Origin: Paraburkholderia piptadeniae
Lineage (GTDB): Bacteria > Pseudomonadota > Gammaproteobacteria > Burkholderiales > Burkholderiaceae
Assembly: GCF_900007165.1 (NCBI RefSeq)
Contig: NZ_CYGY02000032.1
Span: 1-64,000 of the forward strand
Direction of reading: 5' to 3'
Length of the DNA: 64,000 nt
This document shows positions 58,438 through 64,000 of the stretch, in pieces. The translations under genes and the position numbers were made by a program. Under the pieces are notes generated by a model, which was not told the DNA's origin, did not search any database, and saw only the letters and a list, made by a program, of their open reading frames with translations. Position 1 is the first letter of the stretch. Every line of letters starts with the position of its first letter.

Positions 58438-61400
58438 GCACAGCGCAGAATGAGGAAGGACGCTTCAACCTGTCCGCATGGGCGCTGCGCCACCAGGCGC
58501 TCGTCGTCTTTCTGATCACGCTCGCGACGGCGTTCGGCATCCTCGCCTATACGAAGCTCGCGCAATCGGAAGACCCGCCGTTCACGTTCCGCGTGATGGT
58601 GATCCGCACCTTCTGGCCGGGCGCGACCGCGCGCCAGGTCCAGGAACAGGTCACTGACCGCATCGGCCGCAAGCTGCAGGAAACACCCGCGATCGACTTT
58701 CTGCGCAGCTATTCGCGCCCCGGCGAATCGCTGATCTTCTTCACGATGAAGGACTCCGCGCCCGTCAAGGATGTGCCGCAGACCTGGTATCAGGTGCGCA
58801 AGAAGGTCGGCGACATCGCGCAGACATTGCCGCCAGGCATTCAGGGCCCGTTCTTCAACGACGAATTCGGCGACGTCTACACGAACATCTACACGCTCGA
58901 AGGCGATGGCTTCTCGGCGGCGCAACTGCACGACTATGCGGACGAGCTGCGCACCGTGCTGTTGCGCGTGCCGGGCGTCGCCAAGGTCGACTATTTCGGC
59001 GATCCCGATCAGCACATCTACGTCGAAATCGCGAACACGCAGCTCACGCGCCTCGGCATCACGCCGCAACAGCTCGCGCAGGCGATCAACTCGCAGAACA
59101 GCGTGTCGCCGTCCGGCACGCTGACGACCCACGACGACCGCGTCTTCGTGCGGCCGACGGGGCAATTCAACGATCTGAACGCGCTTGCCGACACGCTGAT
59201 CCGCATCAACGGCCGCTCGTTCCGGCTCGGCGATATCGCGACGATCAGGCGCGGCTACGACGATCCGCCCGTCACGCAGATGCGCTTCCAGGGCAAGCCG
59301 GTGCTCGGCATAGGCGTGACGATGCAGCCGGGCGGCGACGTGATCCAGCTCGGCAAGGCGCTCGACGCGAAGATGACGGAGCTGCAGGCGCATCTGCCCG
59401 CGGGACTGAAGCTCGTCGAAGTGTCGAGCATGCCGCACGCGGTCTCGCGCTCCGTCGACGATTTTCTCGAAGCCGTCGCCGAGGCGGTGCTGATCGTCCT
59501 GATCGTGAGCCTCGTGTCGTTGGGCGTGCGCACGGGGATGGTCGTCGTGATCTCGATTCCCGTCGTGCTCGCCGTCACCGCGCTGTGCATGTACCTGTTC
59601 GATATCGGCTTGCACAAGGTTTCGCTGGGCACGCTCGTGCTGGCACTCGGCCTGCTCGTCGACGATGCGATCATCGCCGTCGAGATGATGGCCGTGAAGC
59701 TCGAACAGGGCTGGAACCGCACGCGCGCCGCGGCGTTCGCGTACACGAGCACGGCGTTTCCGATGCTGACGGGCACGCTCGTCACCGTGTCTGGCTTTCT
59801 GCCGATCGCGCTCGCGAAGTCGAGCACGGGCGAATATACGCGGTCGATTTTCGAAGTGTCGGCGATTGCGCTGATCGCATCGTGGCTCGCCGCCGTCGTG
59901 CTGATTCCGATGCTCGGCTATCACATGCTGCCCGAGCGCAAGCGTCAGGCGCACGAGCCCGACGATCACGAGCACGACATCTACGGAACGCGCTTCTATC
60001 GGCGCCTGACGGGCTGGATCAGCTGGTGCATCGAGCGGCGCTTCGTCGTGCTCGCGATCACGGTCATTCTGTTCGTCGTGTCGCTGGCGGGCTTCACGCT
60101 CGTGCCGCAGCAGTTCTTTCCGAGTTCGGACCGGCCGGAGCTGCTCGTCGATGTGCGCCTGCCCGAAGGCGCATCGTTCGACGCGACGTTGCGCCAGGCG
60201 CAGCGGATCGAAAAAGCCCTGGAAGGCAGGCCCGAAATCGATCACTCGGTGGACTTCGTCGGCTCGGGCGCGCCGCGCTTCTATCTGCCGCTTGACCAGC
60301 AGTTGCAGACGCCGAACTTCGCGCAGTTCGTGATCACCGCAAAGACCGTCGAGGATCGCGAGAAGCTCGCGCGCTGGCTCGAACCGAAACTGCGCAACGA
60401 CTTCCCCGCGATCCGCACGCGCCTGTCGCGCCTCGAGAACGGCCCGCCCGTCGGCTATCCCGTGCAGTTCCGCGTGAGCGGCGACGATATCGCGACGGTG
60501 CGCTCGATCGCCGAGAAGGTAGCCGCGACGATGCGAGCCAATTCCGGCACGGCAAACGTGCAGTTCGACTGGGACGAACCGGCCGAGCGCTCGGTGCGCT
60601 TCGACGTCGACCAGAAGAAGGTGCGCGAACTGGGCATCACGTCGGCGGACGTATCGAGCTTTCTCGCGATGACGCTCTCGGGCTACACCGTCACGCAGTA
60701 CCGCGAGCGCGACAAGCTGATCAGCGTCGATCTGCGCGCGCCGAAGAACGAACGCGTCGACCCGTCGCAACTGCTGACGCTCGCGATGCCGACGCCCAAC
60801 GGCTCGGTGCCGCTCGGCACGCTCGGCCGGCTGCGCAGCGATCTCGAATACGGCGTGATCTGGGAACGCGACCGTCAACCGACGATCACCGTGCAGTCGG
60901 ATGTGCGCGGCAACGCGCAAGGCATCGACGTCACGCATGCCGTCGACAAACAGCTCGCGCAGATTCGCGCGGCGCTGCCCGTCGGCTACCGGATCGAGAT
61001 CGGCGGATCGGTCGAGGAAAGCGCGAAGGGACAAACGTCGATCAACGCGCAGATGCCCATCATGATCATCGCGGTGCTGACGCTGCTGATGATCCAGCTG
61101 CAGAGCTTCGCGCGCGTGCTGATGGTCGTGCTGACGGCGCCGCTCGGCCTGATCGGCGTGGTCGCGACGCTGCTGCTGTTCGGCAAGCCGTTCGGCTTTG
61201 TCGCGATGCTCGGCGTGATCGCGATGTTCGGCATCATCATGCGCAACTCGGTGATTCTTGTCGATCAGATCGAGCAGGACATCGCGCAGGGACACAAGCG
61301 TTTCGATGCGATCGTCGGCGCGACGGTGCGGCGCTTCCGCCCGATCACGCTAACGGCGGCGGCCGCCGTGCTCGCGCTGATCCCGCTGTTGCGCTCGAAC

Positions 61401-61556
61401 TTCTTCGGCCCGATGGCGACGGCGCTGATGGGCGGCATCACGAGCGCGACGGTGCTCACGCTGTTCTATCTGCCCGCGCTGTACGCCGCGTGGTTCCGCG
61501 TGCGCGACGACGAACGCGATCCGCGGCCCGAGCCGTCCGAACATTCGGGGAATTGA
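58434..61556 (+). CDS. RND multidrug efflux pump (HAE-1 family)
   Basis: 1040 aa, the usual size. Twelve helices in two halves, each followed by large periplasmic loops. First-half motif ALGLLVDDAIIAVEMMAVKL in TM4 (near 400) has the Asp pair of the proton relay; second-half FGIIMRNSVILVDQIEQD is the TM10 counterpart with the conserved Asn/Ser and Asp. N-terminal FRVMVIRTFWPGATARQVQE and WYQVRKKVGDIAQTLP are standard. Exact substrates cannot be read; HAE-1 pumps expel drugs and aromatics by proton antiport. Coupled to the adaptor and OM channel. Confidence 0.93.
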   Translation: MSTAQNEEGRFNLSAWALRHQALVVFLITLATAFGILAYTKLAQSEDPPFTFRVMVIRTFWPGATARQVQEQVTDRIGRKLQETPAIDFLRSYSRPGESLIFFTMKDSAPVKDVPQTWYQVRKKVGDIAQTLPPGIQGPFFNDEFGDVYTNIYTLEGDGFSAAQLHDYADELRTVLLRVPGVAKVDYFGDPDQHIYVEIANTQLTRLGITPQQLAQAINSQNSVSPSGTLTTHDDRVFVRPTGQFNDLNALADTLIRINGRSFRLGDIATIRRGYDDPPVTQMRFQGKPVLGIGVTMQPGGDVIQLGKALDAKMTELQAHLPAGLKLVEVSSMPHAVSRSVDDFLEAVAEAVLIVLIVSLVSLGVRTGMVVVISIPVVLAVTALCMYLFDIGLHKVSLGTLVLALGLLVDDAIIAVEMMAVKLEQGWNRTRAAAFAYTSTAFPMLTGTLVTVSGFLPIALAKSSTGEYTRSIFEVSAIALIASWLAAVVLIPMLGYHMLPERKRQAHEPDDHEHDIYGTRFYRRLTGWISWCIERRFVVLAITVILFVVSLAGFTLVPQQFFPSSDRPELLVDVRLPEGASFDATLRQAQRIEKALEGRPEIDHSVDFVGSGAPRFYLPLDQQLQTPNFAQFVITAKTVEDREKLARWLEPKLRNDFPAIRTRLSRLENGPPVGYPVQFRVSGDDIATVRSIAEKVAATMRANSGTANVQFDWDEPAERSVRFDVDQKKVRELGITSADVSSFLAMTLSGYTVTQYRERDKLISVDLRAPKNERVDPSQLLTLAMPTPNGSVPLGTLGRLRSDLEYGVIWERDRQPTITVQSDVRGNAQGIDVTHAVDKQLAQIRAALPVGYRIEIGGSVEESAKGQTSINAQMPIMIIAVLTLLMIQLQSFARVLMVVLTAPLGLIGVVATLLLFGKPFGFVAMLGVIAMFGIIMRNSVILVDQIEQDIAQGHKRFDAIVGATVRRFRPITLTAAAAVLALIPLLRSNFFGPMATALMGGITSATVLTLFYLPALYAAWFRVRDDERDPRPEPSEHSGN

Positions 61557-61558
61557 TC

Positions 61559-63052
61559 ATGAGCCTCCCTTCGATGACCCGTAGCTCCATCTCTCTGGCC
61601 GCGGCTTCCCTGCTCGCCGCCGCGTGCTCGTTCGGCCCGAACGGGAATCCTCCTGCAATGCCCGAGCCCGCGCACTACGGCGCCGATCCGCTGCCGACCC
61701 AAACGGTGCCCGCGCAAGGCGTCACGCAGCAGTTCGTCGTCGGAGCGAAAGCGGTGCCGCAATGGTGGCGCACGTTCCAGTCGGACGACCTGAATGCGCT
61801 CGTCGACGAAGGCTTGCGCAACAGCCCGACGCTCGCCGCCGCCGACAAGAACCTGACGGCCGCGCGCGAGCAGTTGCGCGCGCAGATCGGCAGCAACATG
61901 CTGCCGAGCATCGACGCGGGCGGCCAGGTCACGCGGCAACGCGCGCTCGGGATTCCCCAAGCCGGGCCGAACACGTTTCTGTACAACGTGTTCGTCGGCC
62001 AGTTGCAGGCGCAGTACACGTTCGACATCTTCGGTGCGGCGCGGCTTGCGAATGCGGCGCTCGCATCGCGCGTGAACGTGCAGGCGTATCAGTTCGACGC
62101 GGCGCGGCGCGCGCTGGCCGCGAACATTGTGACGGCGGCGATTTCGGCGGCGATGCTCGATGCGCAGGTGCAGACGACCGAGCGCCTCGTCGCGCTCGCG
62201 AATGACCAGGCGCGCGACACGCAGCGCCGCTACGAACTCGGCGCGGTGCCGCACAGCGATCTGCTCAATGCTCAGCAAAGCGCGGCGTCGCTTGCTGCGA
62301 GCCTGCCCGCCGCGCGCCAGCAGTTGCTGACGACGCGTCACGCGCTCGCGGTGCTGCTCGGCCGCACGCCGGACCAGGCGCCGCCGCCGCTCGATCTCGC
62401 GCTGCTGCATGTGCCGGAACAGGTGCCCGTGTCCGTGCCCTCCGATCTGCTCCAGGCGCGTCCCGACATCGAGGCCGCCGACGCGACGCTGAAGGCAGCC
62501 GCCGCCGAAGTCGGCGTTGCGACGGCGCAGATGTTTCCGAGCCTGACGTTGAACGCGTCGATGGGACAAGGCGGGTTCAGTTGGCCCGTCGCAGTGTCGG
62601 GCGCGGGAGCGATCTGGAGCCTCGGCGCATCGCTGACGCAGCCGATCTTCCGCGGCGGCGCATTGTTCGCGCAACGGCGCGCGGCCGTCGCATCGTACGA
62701 AGCCTCGGTGTCGCAATACAAGCAAACCGTGCTCGCCGCGTTCCAGAACGTCGCCGATACGCTCGCCGCGCTCGAGCACGACACGCAGTCTCTCGATGCG
62801 TCCAATATCGCGGCGCAAACGGCGCAGCGTTCGTTCGACGAGACGTCGGCGCGCTATCGTCTGGGCGCCGTGCCCGTGACGGCAGCGAGAGCAAGCGAGC
62901 AGCAGTATCGCAATGCGCGGCTCGACGAGATTCGCTACACAGGCGCGCGATTGAACGACACGGCCGCGCTCTTTCAGGCGATGGGCAATCCCCCCGTCGA
63001 CGATGCGCATGCGGCGTCGGCATCGACGGGCGCCGCGACGGCTGCGCAGTGA
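61559..63052 (+). CDS. Outer-membrane efflux channel, NodT/OprM family
   Basis: 497 aa from ATG 61559, 2 bp after the pump stop. Lipobox LAAAC with Cys23. Two OEP repeats with the usual WWRTFQSDDLNALVDEGLRN and later PIFRGGALFAQRRAAVASYE, RYRLGAVPVTAARASEQQY. It forms the trimeric TolC-like tunnel for the pump. The Ala/Ser tail after residue 480 is low complexity. Confidence 0.93.
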   Translation: MSLPSMTRSSISLAAASLLAAACSFGPNGNPPAMPEPAHYGADPLPTQTVPAQGVTQQFVVGAKAVPQWWRTFQSDDLNALVDEGLRNSPTLAAADKNLTAAREQLRAQIGSNMLPSIDAGGQVTRQRALGIPQAGPNTFLYNVFVGQLQAQYTFDIFGAARLANAALASRVNVQAYQFDAARRALAANIVTAAISAAMLDAQVQTTERLVALANDQARDTQRRYELGAVPHSDLLNAQQSAASLAASLPAARQQLLTTRHALAVLLGRTPDQAPPPLDLALLHVPEQVPVSVPSDLLQARPDIEAADATLKAAAAEVGVATAQMFPSLTLNASMGQGGFSWPVAVSGAGAIWSLGASLTQPIFRGGALFAQRRAAVASYEASVSQYKQTVLAAFQNVADTLAALEHDTQSLDASNIAAQTAQRSFDETSARYRLGAVPVTAARASEQQYRNARLDEIRYTGARLNDTAALFQAMGNPPVDDAHAASASTGAATAAQ

Positions 63053-63067
63053 CTGAAACTCATGAGG

Positions 63068-63253
63068 TTATCCCCAGTTTCTGGGGATGATCTTGTTGAG
63101 AACGCCGGGACAAGCGGGATAAGACATTGAGGCGGCAGCGGTTTTGTCCCGCGATGCAGATTGCGCAGCGCGTGCCCGAAAAGCGCTCAACGGTGCGCAC
63201 GCGTTTGTTATCAACAGATTCCGTGCACAGGCTTGTTGATAACACCTGGACAA
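63068..63253. repeat. DnaA-box-like cluster with direct and inverted repeats
   Basis: Non-coding. TTATCCCCA (63068-63076), TTATCAACA (63208-63216) and its inverted copy TGTTGATAA (63234-63242) each differ from the DnaA box TTATCCACA by one base. GTTATCAACA and TGTTGATAAC form a perfect 10-bp inverted repeat around 17 nt. CTTGTTGAGAACGCCGGGAC (63092-) and CTTGTTGATAACACCTGGAC (63232-) are direct repeats (19 of 22 matches overall). A hairpin ATCCCCAG/CTGGGGAT (63070-63088) starts the region. Confidence 0.5.
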
Positions 63254-63302
63254 TCGTGCTAACCCGTTGAGCGCGCACCTTAATCCCCGGCTGACGCACG
63301 CA

Positions 63303-63340
63303 CAAAAAAAACGCGCCCGTGATTTTCACCACGGGCGCGT
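63303..63340 (-). terminator. Terminator of the penicillin-binding protein gene
   Basis: ACGCGCCCGTG (63311-63321) pairs with CACGGGCGCGT (63330-63340); read leftward it is followed by a run of seven to eight T (complement of 63304-63311). It closes the PBP1A gene 22 bp after its stop. Confidence 0.85.
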
Positions 63341-63361
63341 CTTCTATTCAGGCTCAAGCGG

Positions 63362-64000
63362 TCAAGGCTTGTTCGACTCGAACAGATCCATGATCTGCTT
63401 CTTCTCCGACGACGTGACGCTCGGAGGCGGCGGCGCAGGCGGCGTCATGCCCGCCGGACCCACGGTGCCAACGGCATCGCCGCCGCTTGCCAGCGGATTC
63501 GCCGAATCCATGCCGATGCTCGCGATAAAGCCGTTGCCCGGCGTCATGTCCGCATAGAACAGCTCGCCATCGACGCTCGTCACGCCCGTGGGCATTTCCG
63601 GCTCGGCCTGCGGCACGCCGCGCAGCGCGCGCTGCATGTAGTCGACCCAGATCGGCAGCGCCAGCTGCGCGCCGAATTCGCGGCTGCCGAGCGACTTCGG
63701 CTGGTCGTAGCCCATCCACGCGACGGCCACGAGCGATTGCTGATAACCGGCGAACCAGCCGTCCTTCGCATCGTTCGTCGTACCCGTCTTGCCCTGCAGA
63801 TCGCTACGGTGCAGCACGTTCGTCCCCGCGCCCGTGCCCCCTGTCGCGACCGAGTGCAGCAGGCTGTTCATGATGTACGCGTTGCGCGGGTCGAGCGTAC
63901 GCGGCGCGTCGCGGCCCGCCGTCAGCGGCTGCGCGCGCGAGATCGGCTGGCCGTGCGCATCGTCGACTTCGCCGATCAGATACGGATTGATCCGGTAACC
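63362..64000 (-). CDS. mrcA: Penicillin-binding protein 1A, C-terminal part (N-terminus outside window)
   Basis: The last 212 codons are visible; the gene continues past the window edge. The transpeptidase KTG motif is GKTGTTNDAKDGWFAGY, preceded by DPRNAYIMNSLLHSVATGGT and QGKT. GYRINPYLIGEVDDAHG and FIASIGMD flank it. This is the class A PBP1A (mrcA/ponA), a bifunctional transglycosylase/transpeptidase that builds peptidoglycan. The C-terminus ends with a Pro/Ala-rich tail. Confidence 0.92.
   Translation of the reverse strand, partial: GYRINPYLIGEVDDAHGQPISRAQPLTAGRDAPRTLDPRNAYIMNSLLHSVATGGTGAGTNVLHRSDLQGKTGTTNDAKDGWFAGYQQSLVAVAWMGYDQPKSLGSREFGAQLALPIWVDYMQRALRGVPQAEPEMPTGVTSVDGELFYADMTPGNGFIASIGMDSANPLASGGDAVGTVGPAGMTPPAPPPPSVTSSEKKQIMDLFESNKP

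Noticed and set aside
58299..61295. 998-aa ORF antisense to the RND pump
   Set aside because: It is the complementary-frame shadow of a conserved pump gene: Arg/His/Asp-rich, without domain structure. High-GC codon bias creates such frames.
1..64000. tRNA, rRNA, CRISPR, insertion sequences or prophage
   Set aside because: No cloverleaf-type tRNA, no regularly spaced repeats, no transposase or integrase frames were recognised.

Overview
The window is high-GC DNA with dense, mostly non-overlapping genes, strong third-position GC and AGGAG-type ribosome binding sites. The gene families (Porin_4 porin, TAT-exported HiPIP, prkA-yeaH-spoVR trio, kgu-ptxS operon, DUF2795 and PGDYG small proteins) point to a Burkholderiaceae beta-proteobacterium, most like Paraburkholderia or Caballeronia. 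That placement is inferred from gene content, not from a marker gene. I saw no rRNA, tRNA, CRISPR array, transposase or prophage.

Layout. 1-13700: a broken beta-propeller gene, small exported proteins, an acrylyl-CoA-reductase-type oxidoreductase, a DnaJ-domain protein, an esterase/phytase-like exported protein, a Pr6Pr membrane protein overlapping a HiPIP, a porin, a frame-broken cardiolipin synthase and an MscS channel. 13900-18200: two MFS carriers (one KgtP-like) and small proteins. 18300-23400: spoVR, yeaH and prkA as a leftward stress operon closed by a terminator. 24285-31710: a hydratase of the FAH superfamily, then a ribose operon read leftward as rbsB, rbsA, rbsC, rbsR, rbsK with a palindromic RbsR-type operator before rbsB. 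32287-36406: LysE exporter, CorA, a lipoprotein behind REP-like hairpins, a FitAB/VapBC-type toxin-antitoxin pair, and an orphan cydX translationally coupled to a P-loop kinase. 36600-42030: saccharopine-dehydrogenase-like enzyme with an Lrp regulator, a LysR regulator, a Spy-like periplasmic protein, a PGDYG protein and a YhfC-type membrane protease.

42118-47434 is a complete 2-ketogluconate operon (kguE, kguK, kguT, kguD, ptxS, read leftward) with a LacI-type palindrome upstream of kguE. 47564-49674 is a divergent LysR/YeiH pair. A GST, a ClC channel with CBS domains and a C45/phospholipase-B-like Ntn hydrolase follow. 54361-56305 holds small proteins, a frameshifted AraC regulator and a cupin. 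56408-63052 is a TetR-controlled RND efflux operon (adaptor, pump, outer-membrane channel). The window ends inside a penicillin-binding protein 1A gene on the minus strand.

Three genes have broken reading frames (positions 1-1610, 10229-11487 and 54921-55809). The most notable non-coding signals are paired hairpins placed exactly 16 nt before two start codons, and a cluster of DnaA-box-like motifs at 63068-63253.
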